Below are positions 1-10,166 of a stretch of 47,610 nucleotides of DNA, one piece after another. Made by a program: the position numbers and the translations under genes. A model generated the notes under the pieces. It was not told where the DNA came from. It saw only the letters and a list, made by a program, of their open reading frames with translations, and did not search any database. The stretch is from contig PIVM01000029.1 of the NCBI GenBank assembly GCA_003353945.1, forward strand, positions 1 through 47,610, in the 5' to 3' direction. Position 1 is the first letter of the stretch. Every line of letters begins with the position of its first letter. The DNA comes from Gammaproteobacteria bacterium (GTDB taxonomy: Bacteria > Pseudomonadota > Gammaproteobacteria > Pseudomonadales > PIVM01).

Positions 1-164
1 AGCTCAGTCGGGCACACAAAGGTGAAATCCAGCGGGTAAAAGAACAGGACAACATATTTTTTACCCTTGAACTGGGAAAGCGTGAAATCTTGAGCAAACT
101 CACTACCGGACAAAACGGCATCAGCAGTAAAATCAGGGGCGGTATTTCCAACGAGTACGGACAT
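1..164 (-). CDS. Typical 2-Cys peroxiredoxin (AhpC/TSA), 5' part only
   Basis: This is the first 54 codons of a thiol peroxidase; the rest lies beyond the left edge. The translation begins [14 protein letters not shown] and reaches [13 protein letters not shown], the peroxidatic-cysteine motif, with Cys at residue 51. Family members reduce H2O2 and organic peroxides through this Cys and a resolving Cys near the C-terminus, which is not visible here. The ATG at 162-164 is preceded by AAGGAGAT at good spacing. The gene follows the sdhB terminator and has its own promoter candidate. It could be called prx or ahpC; the missing C-terminus prevents a firm symbol. Confidence 0.9.
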   Translation of the reverse strand, partial: MSVLVGNTAPDFTADAVLSGSEFAQDFTLSQFKGKKYVVLFFYPLDFTFVCPTE

Positions 165-208
165 TTTCCTATCTCCTTAAATGATGTGATATGAACATTA
201 CGAGTACT

Positions 209-236
209 ATTTTAGCGCTCAACAGGAGCATGTCCA
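209..236 (-). promoter_or_regulatory. Candidate sigma-70 promoter of the peroxiredoxin gene
   Basis: On the minus strand, TGGACA (plus 231-236) and TAAAAT (plus 209-214) are separated by 16 bp, about 45 bp upstream of the peroxiredoxin start. Each hexamer matches consensus at five of six positions. The gene therefore need not depend on read-through from sdh. Confidence 0.5.
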
Positions 237-371
237 GTATAGAATTGCTTATATTGTCACATTGTTTGTATATTAGAGCCCACAGAAAGAGTAAGTTCTC
301 ATCTCATCAATTCAGATAAATTGGCAACCGATTGTCGATAAAACTCTATAGGGAAAAGAAGAATGATGAAT

Positions 372-405
372 AAAAAAAGGCTGCTCACAGAAATGAGCAG
401 CCTTT
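372..405 (-). terminator. Intrinsic terminator after sdhB
   Basis: A perfect 12-bp stem (376-387 with 394-405) with a 6-nt loop is followed on the minus strand by a run of seven U. It lies 26 bp past the sdhB stop and ends the sdhCDAB transcript before the peroxiredoxin gene. Confidence 0.92.
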
Positions 406-430
406 GAAGGAAGTTAGACTTGATTAAGTA

Positions 431-1138
431 TCAGGTCTCCAATCTCAATAGCATATTCCTGATATGCCCAATTGCGATAGTAGGATTCAAACCCTTGGGA
501 CAGGCCTCAACGCACATCTGAATACCATGACAACGAAATACACTGAATGGATCTTCTAATTCCAACAGTCGCTGCTCTGTTGCCGTGTCTCGACTATCAA
601 TCAGAAAACGATAAGCCTGGATTAAACCAGAGGGGCCGATGAAGCGATCCGGATTCCACCAGAAAGAAGGACAGGAAGTAGAACAACAGGCACAAAGGAT
701 ACACTCATATAAACCATCGAGATGAGCACGCTCCTCTGGCGACTGCAATCTTTCTTTAGCCGGCACCGGTGTGTCGTTGATTAGATAAGGTTTGATCTTC
801 TCATACTGACCGTAGAACAAACCCATATCAACAACAAGATCACGAATAATCGGCAATCCTGGCAATGGCCGCAGTATCAGTGTATTGCTTTTACCCATAG
901 CTTCCGAGACTGGAACAATACATGCGAGACCATTAAGGCCATTCATATTCAAGCCATCAGACCCGCACACGCCTTCACGGCAGGAACGCCGATATGCTAA
1001 CGTCGGATCCTGCTCCTTCAGCATTTCCAGTACATCCAGGACCATGACATCTTTACCACCCGTATCGAGTTGATAGTCTTTCATGTACGGTTCACGGTCA
1101 GTGTCAGGATTGTAACGATAGATACTTACTTGCAGCAT
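431..1138 (-). CDS. sdhB: Succinate dehydrogenase iron-sulfur subunit SdhB
   Basis: SdhB carries electrons from the flavoprotein to the membrane quinone site of complex II. The 235 residues match the usual length. The [2Fe-2S] site is seen as CREGVCGSDGLNMNG near residue 53, and the [4Fe-4S] and [3Fe-4S] clusters as CILCACCSTSCP and CHGIQMCVEACPKG in the C-terminal half. It follows sdhA by 15 bp, with its Shine-Dalgarno run AAGGGGGG overlapping the end of sdhA, so the two are probably translationally linked. An intrinsic terminator follows; sucAB does not follow, unlike in many relatives. Confidence 0.97.
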   Translation of the reverse strand: MLQVSIYRYNPDTDREPYMKDYQLDTGGKDVMVLDVLEMLKEQDPTLAYRRSCREGVCGSDGLNMNGLNGLACIVPVSEAMGKSNTLILRPLPGLPIIRDLVVDMGLFYGQYEKIKPYLINDTPVPAKERLQSPEERAHLDGLYECILCACCSTSCPSFWWNPDRFIGPSGLIQAYRFLIDSRDTATEQRLLELEDPFSVFRCHGIQMCVEACPKGLNPTIAIGHIRNMLLRLET

Positions 1139-1153
1139 TTTCTTTATCCCCCC

Positions 1154-2923
1154 TTAATAAGTACGTGCTTTGGGCGGAAAGGCATCCACCGTTTTCGGCG
1201 CGAAATTGACTTCGCGCTTTCCGATACTCTTATCTTCGGGGAAATAGACCGAATGGCACAGCCAGTTTTCATCGTCACGATCAGGAAAATCTTCCCTTGC
1301 ATGCGCGCCACGGCTTTCCTTACGCTCTTCAGCAGCTATCGCAGTAGCCTCGGCTACCTCGAATAAATTTTGCAATTCCAAGGCCTCAAAGCGCGCAGTA
1401 TTAAAGCACTGTGATTTATCATCCAGATAGACGTTTTCAACACGCTCCCTCATGTCAGCCAGTTTTTTCACGCCTTCCTTCATGACATCACCCATGCGGA
1501 AAACACTAAAGTGAGCTTGCATAGTCTCTTGTAATTCTGTGCGCAATTCGGCAGTTTTCTCACCGCTGGTGCTGCTGTTGACCTTATTCAACCGCTGCGC
1601 GGCTTCATCAATATCGGTTTCAGTGGCATCACGAAGTTCAATACCGGAACGCAGGGCACTTTCAATGTGTATTCCTGACGCTCTACCAAAGACAACCAAG
1701 TCAAGCAAGGAGTTACCGCCCAGACGGTTACCGCCGTGTACTGAAACACATGCAGCTTCACCACAAGCATAAAGCCCGTCGATGACCACATCCTTGCCAT
1801 CCTTATGCGTTATAGCCTGCCCATTAATCGTGGTTGGTATACCACCCATCATATAATGTGCTGTAGGCACGATCGGAATCGGTTCTTTTACCGGGTCCAC
1901 ATGCGCAAAGGTACGCGATAGCTCACAAATACCAGGTAAACGACTCTCTAGAACATCCTCTCCCAAGTGATCCAGCTTGAGCAATATATGATCGCCTTTA
2001 GGGCCGCATCCACGCCCTTCTCGCATCTCCAATACCATGGATCTTGAGACGACATCACGACTGGCAAGATCCTTGGCATTTGGTGCATAACGCTCCATAA
2101 AGCGTTCACCATCTTTGTTTAACAGGTAGCCACCTTCGCCTCGACAGCCCTCGGTAACGAGACAACCCGCACCGTAAATTCCGGAGGGATGAAACTGCCA
2201 CATCTCGATATCCTGCAAGGGAAATCCAGCCCGCAACGCCATACCAGGACCATCACCGGTATTGATATGAGCATTGGTCGTGGACTGAAAAATTCGACCG
2301 CCCCCTCCCGTTGCAAAGACAGTGGCCTTGGCTTTGATGTAGAGCGTTTCACCGGTTTCCATGCAGATTGCAATGATACCCACAACGGCATTGTCCTGAT
2401 TCTTGACAATGTCCACAGCAAACCACTCGTTCAGAAAAACAGTTTTGTTTTTCATATTGCCCTGATAAAGGGTATGCAGCATCGCATGACCCGTACGGTC
2501 TGCTGCCGCACAAGTTCTGGCTGCCTGACCACCTTCACCAAAATTTTTCGATTGGCCACCAAAAGGGCGCTGATAAATGCGGCCTGATTCAGTTCGTGAA
2601 AACGGCAATCCCATATGCTCTAACTCATAAATTGCCTGCGGCCCCTGGCTGCACAAGTACTCAATGGCGTCCTGATCACCGATGTAATCCGACCCCTTGA
2701 CGGTGTCATACATATGCCAATGCCAATTATCATTTGGGTCGTCGCTGGCAATGGCGCCGTTAATTCCACCCTGAGCGGAAACAGTGTGGGATCTTGTTGG
2801 AAAAACTTTCGTTACGACCGCCGTTTTATGGCCAGATTGCGCAAGCTGAAGTGCCGCACGCATACCTGCGCCGCCTCCACCAACAATCACGGCATCATAG
2901 CTAACTGTATTAATACTGGTCAT
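1154..2923 (-). CDS. sdhA: Succinate dehydrogenase flavoprotein subunit SdhA
   Basis: SdhA oxidises succinate to fumarate with covalently bound FAD. The 589 residues are standard. The dinucleotide-binding motif [17 protein letters not shown] lies near residue 15, the flavin-linked His is His46 in SHTVSAQGG, and the substrate-site segment [11 protein letters not shown] is present. The C-terminus ends [17 protein letters not shown], typical of proteobacterial SdhA. Only 3 bp separate it from sdhD upstream. Confidence 0.98.
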   Translation of the reverse strand: MTSINTVSYDAVIVGGGGAGMRAALQLAQSGHKTAVVTKVFPTRSHTVSAQGGINGAIASDDPNDNWHWHMYDTVKGSDYIGDQDAIEYLCSQGPQAIYELEHMGLPFSRTESGRIYQRPFGGQSKNFGEGGQAARTCAAADRTGHAMLHTLYQGNMKNKTVFLNEWFAVDIVKNQDNAVVGIIAICMETGETLYIKAKATVFATGGGGRIFQSTTNAHINTGDGPGMALRAGFPLQDIEMWQFHPSGIYGAGCLVTEGCRGEGGYLLNKDGERFMERYAPNAKDLASRDVVSRSMVLEMREGRGCGPKGDHILLKLDHLGEDVLESRLPGICELSRTFAHVDPVKEPIPIVPTAHYMMGGIPTTINGQAITHKDGKDVVIDGLYACGEAACVSVHGGNRLGGNSLLDLVVFGRASGIHIESALRSGIELRDATETDIDEAAQRLNKVNSSTSGEKTAELRTELQETMQAHFSVFRMGDVMKEGVKKLADMRERVENVYLDDKSQCFNTARFEALELQNLFEVAEATAIAAEERKESRGAHAREDFPDRDDENWLCHSVYFPEDKSIGKREVNFAPKTVDAFPPKARTY

Positions 2924-2926
2924 TTC

Positions 2927-3328
2927 TTATACACCCCACAAAACCTGAATACCCCACACTAGGTAGGTAAAGTTAATTACTGCACAGACAAACTGAAATG
3001 CCATCCGAAACCATGTGCCATTTTCACCTAGACGAAGCCATGCGCCATTTTCACCTAGCAGGCGATCTGTAATGTAGTCAACAGAAATAAACCACATTCC
3101 AATCCACGCATGCAAAAAGAAAGACACCAGTGCCATCACACTAAAAATTCTGACTGACGTTTGTGTAAAAAATGCATGCCATTCCTCGTATGACACACCG
3201 GAATGCGTCAAAAAGTAACCCATCATAAAAATAAAATAGGCCAACATAATAACGGAAGTTGCACGTTGTACAATCCAGTCGAAGACGCCATTGCGGCTGA
3301 AGCCAGTTACTGCATTTACCATATCCAT
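2927..3328 (-). CDS. sdhD: Succinate dehydrogenase membrane anchor SdhD with an internal duplication
   Basis: This is the smaller membrane anchor of complex II, with three predicted transmembrane helices. The opening SRNGVFDWIVQRATSV and the end YLVWGIQVLWGV are typical. HAWIGMWFISVDY carries the heme-ligand His and the Asp-Tyr pair expected near the ubiquinone. At 133 residues it is longer than the usual 115-125: directly after the quinone-site helix there are two adjacent copies of a nine-residue unit, LLGENGAWL and RLGENGTWF. The first 13 bases overlap the end of sdhC. Confidence 0.93.
   Translation of the reverse strand: MDMVNAVTGFSRNGVFDWIVQRATSVIMLAYFIFMMGYFLTHSGVSYEEWHAFFTQTSVRIFSVMALVSFFLHAWIGMWFISVDYITDRLLGENGAWLRLGENGTWFRMAFQFVCAVINFTYLVWGIQVLWGV
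3011..3064 (-). repeat. 27-bp tandem duplication inside sdhD
   Basis: Two adjacent 27-bp units, 3011-3037 and 3038-3064, share 20 of their first 21 bases and diverge over the last six. The length is a multiple of three, so the frame is kept and nine residues are duplicated. Confidence 0.85.
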
Positions 3329-3702
3329 AACCCCACGCTGAGAATCAATATTGCTGAAATAATCAACACCAATTTGGCATTCTTCGTTCCACCCTCAAAT
3401 GATTCACCGTATCCGAGATCCATTATCATGTGTTTAACGCCAGCACAGCAATGATACACTAGCGCGCCCACCGCAACCCACAGGGCAAATCCACCAATGA
3501 AGGTATCGAAACATTCCAGCGTTTCGATAAAACTGGCTTTCGATGCCAAACTGCCATCGAGAAATGTCAGCAAAACAGCCACACCAAAAAAAGCGATCCC
3601 GCCTGATATTCGGTGCATGATGGACGCATACGCCGTTAGGGGTAAGCGCACAGTAAAGAGATTTAAATTAACAGGTCGTTTATCTTTCACGGCTTTGTTC
3701 AC
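3316..3702 (-). CDS. sdhC: Succinate dehydrogenase cytochrome b556 subunit SdhC
   Basis: SdhC is the larger membrane anchor and helps bind heme b and quinone. The 128 residues contain the family start RPVNLNLFTVRLPLTAYASI, the motif HRISGGIAFFG and the heme-binding segment VYHCCAGVKHMIMD. Three hydrophobic helices are apparent. It is the first gene of sdhCDAB and overlaps sdhD by 13 bp. Its promoter must lie in the 488-bp region shared with divergent gltA; a weak minus-strand TACTAT -10 is visible near 3890, without a good -35. Confidence 0.96.
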   Translation of the reverse strand: MNKAVKDKRPVNLNLFTVRLPLTAYASIMHRISGGIAFFGVAVLLTFLDGSLASKASFIETLECFDTFIGGFALWVAVGALVYHCCAGVKHMIMDLGYGESFEGGTKNAKLVLIISAILILSVGLWIW

Positions 3703-4190
3703 ACTTGTATTGAGCCCTAAAATCAGGACGGTTTATGGGATACTTAAGCGGTAAAAATCACCACTCAGCCTTCTTCAGACAAGAGCCAGACGATTAGCAA
3801 AAATCAGCAATCACCTCTTGGAAAGTCGCGGCGATTATAGGCCCATCCAGCAACAAACTCAAACGCTATTAGGGCTGATTTACACTCAAATAGTATTGAT
3901 TAAAAACAATTTTTTGCTGATTATTAGCAACTGAATTCCAAGTTGCATTGTATCCACTCTGAAAAAAACAAACGCCAAAATCTCATTTCCACGCTCTACG
4001 ACAAAGAAGCAGTAAATAACCCCCAATTAATTGACAATTTGGCGAATCCTTTTATAGTATTAGCTCTCTCTGTAGCAGTGCAACACATCCGATTGTCTAC
4101 ATTTTTTAGGTTTGTGTGCAGGCTGAAAAACACAGCATTTAAAGTACGCACACACGCCTAAGTACATGTGCATCATAATAAAAGGAGTCA
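3703..4190. other. Divergent control region between sdhC and gltA
   Basis: No gene is visible in these 488 bp. The gltA promoter is clear; the sdhC promoter is not. A 6-bp inverted repeat, GCAACT (3927-3932) with AGTTGC (3941-3946), could be a regulator site but is too short to assign. Confidence 0.6.
4031..4058 (+). promoter_or_regulatory. Sigma-70 promoter of gltA
   Basis: A perfect TTGACA (4031-4036) is 16 bp from TATAGT (4053-4058). Transcription would start near 4065, leaving a leader of about 130 nt before gltA. Confidence 0.75.
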
Positions 4191-4193
4191 ATG

Positions 4194-5477
4194 ATGACAG
4201 ATAAGAAAGCATACCTCTCAATTGACGGTGAAACAATCGACTTGCCCATCTTAACCGGAACACTTGGACCCGATGTGATCGATGTTCAAGGATTAACGGC
4301 CAAAGGCTTTTTTACGTTTGACCCAGGGTTTGTTTCAACTGCCTCCTGCGAATCTGAAATCACTTTTATAGATGGTGAAAAGGGTATTCTACTGCACCGT
4401 GGGTACCCAATTGATCAACTTGCAATGAAGTCGGACTACCTTGAAGTAAGCTATCTACTACTCTATGGTGAGCTGCCTTCACAGGAGGATAAGGCTCTAT
4501 TTGAAACCAAGATCAAAAATCATACTATGCTCCATGAGCAGCTAAATGATTTTTTTACAGGCTTTCGTCGAGATGCCCATCCAATGGCCATTATGTGCGG
4601 TGTTGTCGGTGCTCTTTCTGCTTTTTACCACGACTCGCTTGACATCAGCAATGCAGAGCATCGTGAAATTTCAGCAATACGTCTAATTGCCAAAATGCCC
4701 ACGATCGCTGCTATGAGTTACCGCTATTCGACTGGCCTGCCCTTTATGTATCCAGATAACACCCTGGATTATTCATCCAATTTTCTTCATATGATGTACA
4801 GCACCCCATGTGAACAAAAAGAAATCAGCCCGACTCTGGCTCGCGCCATGGATAGAATATTTATCTTACATGCAGATCATGAGCAAAATGCCTCAACCTC
4901 AACCGTTCGCCTAGCTGGATCAACTGGAGCCAATCCGTTCGCATGCATCGCTTCGGGTATCGCTGCTTTATGGGGACCTTCACATGGAGGCGCTAATGAA
5001 GCAGTACTGGATATGCTGGCAGAAATTGGCGATGTGAAACACATTGACAAATTCATAGCTCGCGCCAAAGACAAGAACGATCCTTTCCGTCTTATGGGCT
5101 TTGGGCATCGTGTTTATAAAAACTTTGACCCAAGAGCTAAGGTAATGAAACAAACAGCAGATGAAGTTCTCGCTGAGCTTGGACTAGAAGACGATCCATT
5201 ACTAAAAATTGCCAAGCGACTTGAACAAATAGCACTTGAAGATGATTATTTCGTTCAGAAAAAACTGTATCCCAACGTAGACTTCTACTCCGGCATTATC
5301 CTAAAAGCGCTTAATATCCCTACTAACATGTTTACGGTTATCTTTGCCACCGGTCGCACCGTTGGCTGGCTGGCACACTGGCATGAAATGATCAGCAGCC
5401 CTTACCGCATTGGACGTCCACGACAGCTGTATACAGGCGCTGCACAACGTGATTATGTGGAAACTGATAAGCGCTAA
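4194..5477 (+). CDS. gltA: Citrate synthase (type II, hexameric class)
   Basis: It condenses oxaloacetate with acetyl-CoA, the entry step of the citric acid cycle. The 427 residues have the usual length for Gram-negative citrate synthases. The active-site His and Asp regions are visible as [14 protein letters not shown] and the family signature [14 protein letters not shown], together with RPRQLYTG near the C-terminus. Two ATG codons stand in tandem at 4191 and 4194; the AAGGAG at 4182-4187 is only 3 nt from the first and 6 nt from the second, so 4194 ([10 protein letters not shown]) is preferred. It is divergent from sdhCDAB, a conserved arrangement. Confidence 0.97.
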   Translation: MTDKKAYLSIDGETIDLPILTGTLGPDVIDVQGLTAKGFFTFDPGFVSTASCESEITFIDGEKGILLHRGYPIDQLAMKSDYLEVSYLLLYGELPSQEDKALFETKIKNHTMLHEQLNDFFTGFRRDAHPMAIMCGVVGALSAFYHDSLDISNAEHREISAIRLIAKMPTIAAMSYRYSTGLPFMYPDNTLDYSSNFLHMMYSTPCEQKEISPTLARAMDRIFILHADHEQNASTSTVRLAGSTGANPFACIASGIAALWGPSHGGANEAVLDMLAEIGDVKHIDKFIARAKDKNDPFRLMGFGHRVYKNFDPRAKVMKQTADEVLAELGLEDDPLLKIAKRLEQIALEDDYFVQKKLYPNVDFYSGIILKALNIPTNMFTVIFATGRTVGWLAHWHEMISSPYRIGRPRQLYTGAAQRDYVETDKR

Positions 5478-5854
5478 AGCGTTGAGTATTTTTTTCTAAC
5501 TATAAAAAGGCCATTACATGGCCTTTTTTTGTTCTTTACAATAACGGCTTAAACCTTTATGAAGCACTTGTTTCAAAAATGATAGTCAACTATACGAAAA
5601 CTGCATTTCAAATCGATTTCTTAATTTCTGATTGCTCGTTACTTAAAGCACTTCTTTATTACTCGCAAATAAACATTGTGAACAAGCACAATTTTTAGAT
5701 GGGTTTTTTTAAAGTGCTATCCATCTAAATATCAACATGTTATATGATTTTATTGAATTTATACTAAAATAATAGTAATTAATCTATCAGAGGCTTGGGC
5801 CAGGTGCGTTCACCCCATACACATATAGATAAAAACATGAACTAAACGAATACA
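5478..5854. other. Intergenic region before the hybrid kinase
   Basis: Apart from the gltA terminator, this AT-rich stretch holds a 9-bp inverted repeat, TTTAGATGG (5694-5702) with CCATCTAAA (5721-5729), around an 18-nt loop rich in T. No convincing promoter pair or RNA gene was seen. Confidence 0.5.
5504..5528 (+). terminator. Intrinsic terminator after gltA
   Basis: An 11-bp palindromic stem (5504-5514 with 5518-5528), loop TAC and a U run lie 27 bp after the gltA stop. Confidence 0.9.
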
Positions 5855-8281
5855 ATGAAACCTGTCATCAGCACACGGCTAATCAATCTAATACCCTTGC
5901 TTTGGTTGCTCGCGGCTTCTCTTTGCGTTGGCGTTGGCGCTGGCGATTTAACCAGCATAGACGAAATCGCACTCGATCAAACACTGACCAAACCACGCAA
6001 TCTGGCATCACATTTTTATTATTTGAAAGACCCAGGTGGCCATCTAAAAGCTGAAGACCTTCTACATAATCTCTCGGCCTACCCCTGGCAAGAAAACCAC
6101 AAAAACAAAGTTGATTTTAGCTTTACGGAAGATACTTATTGGTTTTACACAAATATTCAACATCACAATCGCAACTATTTAAAATGGCTAATGGAGATCA
6201 ATGCTCCTCTCACCGATAGCATCGACATTTACATTATTCGTTCCGACAATACTGTAAACAAATTTAAAGTCGGCGACCTTCTCCCCCAAGGTGAACGTCC
6301 GATAAAGCACCGTAATTTTCTTATTCCTATTGATCTGGCACCCAACGAAAAAATCAAGGTATTACTGCGCGTCCAGGACAGTGATGAGTTGCGTTTTGAT
6401 TGCCTGCTATGGCAACCCACTGTGTTTTGGCAGAAAGAACAAGGGATTCTACTCATGCTCGGTTTATTTTACGGCATGATGTTGCTGCTAATTCTGTACA
6501 ACGGTTTTGTTTATATCACGACTCGTGTTCGATCTTTCGCGTCATATATTTTGTTTGTCATCTCTTCCACACTGTTCATCTCTGTGCAACAAGGCTTGGC
6601 CTATGAGTGGCTCTGGCCTGACCTGCCCTACTGGCATGAAAAGAGCGACCCGTTTTTTGCCATTACCACGGCTCTGACTGCTTTTCTTTTTCTATGTGAT
6701 TTTCTACAACTCAAGGACAAACACCAGCTGACTTACCGCTTTCTTGCTTTCAACATGATTGCTCTACTCGTAGCTTTAATCATGAATTTCATGCTGCAAC
6801 ACAATATTGCCGTTCGCTTGACACTGCTTTTTTTGTTTCCCTGCTGCCTGATCAGCGCTCTCGTTTGTGTTCGTTTAGCGTTAAGAGGTTATTTAAATGC
6901 GCAGCTCTTTGCTACTGCCTGGTTGTTTCTTGGTATTGGCGGCATTGTTCAAATCACCAATAGTGTGGGCTATATTCCCTCAAATATATGGACTGATAAC
7001 GCATTTATCATTGGCAATACGATTCATGTATTCCTGCAAGCACTTGCCTTAGCGCAACGATTAAAAAAAATTGAAGCAGACAAAATTAAAGCTTTATCAA
7101 TGAGCGAAGCAAAAAGTGAATTTCTAGCAAAAATGAGCCATGAAATACGCACCCCCATGAATGGCGTGTTGGGTATCGTTGAATTGATGAAGGACACTGG
7201 CCTGAACAAACAACAACAGCGTTATATGGATGTTATCAATGCGTCCGGCCGTTCATTATTATCGATTATCAATGATATTCTGGATTATTCGAAAATCGAA
7301 GCCGGCCGAATGGAACTGGACCAAAGCCCTTTTAATATTTCAAGGGTAATTGAGGACGTCACTCCACTTTTTACTACCTATCTGCAACAGCAAGCTATTA
7401 ATCTTAATGTCTATATCTCATCCGACCTGCCTGCTTATGTGATCGGTGACGCCGACAGATTACGTCAGGTGTTAATTAATCTGTTGGGCAATTCATTCAA
7501 GTTTACACAAGAAGGAACCATAACGATCACCGTGCACCCGGATGCCTCTTCTCCCCAGCACATCTATTTTGCGGTCAGTGATTCAGGACACGGCATTCCA
7601 CCCGCAGACCAAAAACAGCTTTTCGAGGCCTTTTATCAAGCCAGAAGCAGCCAAGGCGGCAGTATTCAAGGTACAGGGCTTGGTTTAACCATATGCAAGC
7701 AAATCGTTGATTTAATGGGTGGTGATATAGGTTTAAAAAGCGAACCAGGCGCAGGTTCCACATTCTGGTTCAGTGTTCCCATGCCCGCTGCGGAAGAATC
7801 AGAACTGGCAAAACTGGCCGCCAATACATCCCAATTTATTTCAAGTCACTCTCTGCATATTCTCGTTGCTGAAGATAACAATACGAATCAGCTCATTATT
7901 CGAAACCTACTGAGCAAGCTCGGGCATAATGTCACGATTGTTGAAAACGGCCACCAAGCCGTCGCAGCGGTACAGCAACGAGGAATGGATTTCGATCTGG
8001 TGCTAATGGACCACGAGATGCCAGAAATGGACGGCTTGGAAGCCGCAAAAGCTATTCGCTGTTTACCCTCAGACTATGCCCAAATCACTATCATTGCACT
8101 CACCGCGCACTCAACCAAAGAAGAAAAACAGCGTTGTTTTGATGCGGGTATGGATGACTACCTGTCTAAACCTGTTGATTACGGTTTACTTAAAGAAAAA
8201 TTGCAACAGCTGATCCTGGAGAGAAACACACATTCTGAAAACACCTTATCGAATACACTCAAAGCCACGCCACAAGAGTAA
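5855..8281 (+). CDS. Hybrid sensor histidine kinase with 7TMR-DISM input
   Basis: The 808-residue protein is a membrane sensor kinase. An N-terminal signal-like segment (residues 8-29) is followed by a periplasmic 7TMR-DISM extracellular domain of about 165 residues, then seven hydrophobic helices (about 200-405). The HisKA domain has the H-box KMSHEIRTPMNG with phospho-acceptor His429. The ATPase domain shows DRLRQVLINLLGN, DSGHGIP and GTGLGLTICKQI. The C-terminal receiver has VAEDNNTNQ and phospho-acceptor Asp719 in LVLMDHEMPEMDG, then the conserved Lys in DDYLSKP. No output domain or separate regulator is adjacent, and the ligand is unknown. No Shine-Dalgarno is evident; the start is chosen because it gives the signal segment. 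Confidence 0.93.
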   Translation: MKPVISTRLINLIPLLWLLAASLCVGVGAGDLTSIDEIALDQTLTKPRNLASHFYYLKDPGGHLKAEDLLHNLSAYPWQENHKNKVDFSFTEDTYWFYTNIQHHNRNYLKWLMEINAPLTDSIDIYIIRSDNTVNKFKVGDLLPQGERPIKHRNFLIPIDLAPNEKIKVLLRVQDSDELRFDCLLWQPTVFWQKEQGILLMLGLFYGMMLLLILYNGFVYITTRVRSFASYILFVISSTLFISVQQGLAYEWLWPDLPYWHEKSDPFFAITTALTAFLFLCDFLQLKDKHQLTYRFLAFNMIALLVALIMNFMLQHNIAVRLTLLFLFPCCLISALVCVRLALRGYLNAQLFATAWLFLGIGGIVQITNSVGYIPSNIWTDNAFIIGNTIHVFLQALALAQRLKKIEADKIKALSMSEAKSEFLAKMSHEIRTPMNGVLGIVELMKDTGLNKQQQRYMDVINASGRSLLSIINDILDYSKIEAGRMELDQSPFNISRVIEDVTPLFTTYLQQQAINLNVYISSDLPAYVIGDADRLRQVLINLLGNSFKFTQEGTITITVHPDASSPQHIYFAVSDSGHGIPPADQKQLFEAFYQARSSQGGSIQGTGLGLTICKQIVDLMGGDIGLKSEPGAGSTFWFSVPMPAAEESELAKLAANTSQFISSHSLHILVAEDNNTNQLIIRNLLSKLGHNVTIVENGHQAVAAVQQRGMDFDLVLMDHEMPEMDGLEAAKAIRCLPSDYAQITIIALTAHSTKEEKQRCFDAGMDDYLSKPVDYGLLKEKLQQLILERNTHSENTLSNTLKATPQE

Positions 8282-8345
8282 GAAGCCACTTGCCATACCA
8301 TCCATTAGGTGAATCCTTCAGCATTTCATTGTATCATACTGCGGA

Positions 8346-10163
8346 ATGTTATCAGTCATTAGGCAATTAAATACAATAATGTCATTTCTAAACCGACTCC
8401 CCACCTTACTAAACCACCCCAATATCCCGGTAGTGGTAATTCTCATCGCGATGGCTTTGGTGAGTCCATCCCTATTTTCCGGCTTGGTTGCTGATGACTA
8501 CGTACATTACGCGCTATTTAACGGCGGCGATATTATCAAACAGCGTGCAAATGCCTCCTTTTTTGACCTGTATTCTTTTGTTGATGGCAACGCAGAGCGC
8601 AATCAGCAGCTCATGGACTACAGCCTGATTCCCTGGTGGACTGTCGAACATCTTAAATATAACTTCTGGCGCCCTATCTCCGAACTTTTCCACTTTATTG
8701 ATTACGTCATATTTAAAGAACACCTGTGGGCAATGCACTTACAAAGTATGGCTTGGTTTTGCGCCTGTCTCTTTCTGCTACTGCAATTTTATCAAAAATT
8801 GCAGATCAGCAGATCTTTCGCCGTAATTGCACTGGCGCTCTTCGCCTGGGACAGTACTCATGGCGTAACCATTGCCTGGATCGCTAATCGCAACGCACTC
8901 ATTGCAGCATTTTTCACGTTGCTGGTTTTGCAGCAACATATCAATTTCAGTGAACAGGGAAAGGCAAAACACCTGATTTTAGCTATCGTTTTTTTGGTTT
9001 TCTGCCTGCTCTCTGCAGAAACAGGCATTGCAGTTGGCGCTTACCTGTTTGCCTACGCGATTTTTTTAGATAAAAGGGGCGCGACGAGAGGCTTTTCTCT
9101 CTTGCTACCCTACGCGGTTGTAGTTGCAATATGGTGGTTTTTATACAAGTACTACGGTTACGGTGCCTCAGGCAGCATCCGGTATTATATAGATCCAGTC
9201 GAAGACCCAACCGAATTTATTATCGCTCTGTTCAAACGGATACCACTTTTTTTTGGTAGCCAGTTCGGCATTCTTCCATCAGAAAGCCGTGCTTTCGGTG
9301 AAAATCTCAACACGATTGCCACTTTATTGGGCTTTATTATCATAATATGGGTGTTTCTTTTAGCACGTTTTTCTAATCACAAGAAACAGGTCGCCTTTCT
9401 TCTTACTGGTACTTTTCTGGCAATGTTTCCCATCACGGCATCTTTGCCGCAAGACCGTAATCTATTGCTGGTAGGTATAGGAGGTAGTGGTCTTGCGGGG
9501 CTGTTCATACTCGACCTATGGTCCCAACGACATTCAGCGGCAAATCTATCAAAGCATTTCTTTACAGTATCGGTCGGACTTTTGGTATTGATGCACCTAA
9601 TTCTGTCTCCTCTACTTCTTGCCGTCATGTCAATGTCGCCAGCAATCATATCGAATGGTGCCTTAAAATCACTCAACACTCTAAATATTAACAGTGATAA
9701 CAGCAAACTGATTATCATCAATGGTCCTGTTGAGAACATATCCTATCTGGGACCCATGCTCCTGTATGCAAATCAACCAAACCCCGCTAAAATCTGGAAC
9801 TTTTCCAGCAACCAGTCCACCACCCTGGTTAAACGAGTTGCCGATAATCAATTGAGAATCCGCCAACATGGTGGCTTTCTTCAGCAGGCTGATCAGGTAT
9901 TCCGCCATGTGCCCAGCGACCCGATGAAACTGGGGCAACAAATTCAATTAACGGGAGCTGATATTTCAGTAACGGAATTACTGGATGATGGAAGACCTGC
10001 AGAAATTACGGTTACTTTTGCGCAAAACCTTTCAAAACCGGAATATAATATGGTCTATTGGCACAAAAACGCCTACCATAGTTTTTCACTGGCAAATGGC
10101 GAATCCATTGAAGTTCCTGGACCAACCTCTGGTAAGGCACGTTTCTCCGTCGCTGGAGAATAG
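8346..10163 (+). CDS. Polytopic membrane protein resembling GT-C glycosyltransferases
   Basis: I do not recognise a named family with certainty. The 605 residues begin with a hydrophobic helix and then GLVADDYVHYALF, an Asp-Asp motif in the first outer loop that is typical of GT-C enzymes using polyprenyl-phosphate sugars. Some ten further hydrophobic segments extend to about residue 430, followed by a soluble tail of about 165 residues. FAWDSTHGVTIAWIANRNAL resembles conserved segments of uncharacterised bacterial GT-C proteins. It lies 64 bp after the kinase and may share its transcript. A second in-frame ATG at 8379 is possible. Confidence 0.6.
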   Translation: MLSVIRQLNTIMSFLNRLPTLLNHPNIPVVVILIAMALVSPSLFSGLVADDYVHYALFNGGDIIKQRANASFFDLYSFVDGNAERNQQLMDYSLIPWWTVEHLKYNFWRPISELFHFIDYVIFKEHLWAMHLQSMAWFCACLFLLLQFYQKLQISRSFAVIALALFAWDSTHGVTIAWIANRNALIAAFFTLLVLQQHINFSEQGKAKHLILAIVFLVFCLLSAETGIAVGAYLFAYAIFLDKRGATRGFSLLLPYAVVVAIWWFLYKYYGYGASGSIRYYIDPVEDPTEFIIALFKRIPLFFGSQFGILPSESRAFGENLNTIATLLGFIIIIWVFLLARFSNHKKQVAFLLTGTFLAMFPITASLPQDRNLLLVGIGGSGLAGLFILDLWSQRHSAANLSKHFFTVSVGLLVLMHLILSPLLLAVMSMSPAIISNGALKSLNTLNINSDNSKLIIINGPVENISYLGPMLLYANQPNPAKIWNFSSNQSTTLVKRVADNQLRIRQHGGFLQQADQVFRHVPSDPMKLGQQIQLTGADISVTELLDDGRPAEITVTFAQNLSKPEYNMVYWHKNAYHSFSLANGESIEVPGPTSGKARFSVAGE

Positions 10164-10166
10164 ACA

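Noticed and set aside
240-253. OxyR-like sequence ATAG-N6-TTAT upstream of the peroxiredoxin promoter
   Set aside because: Spacing and bases depart from the OxyR consensus, and the second half-site is absent.
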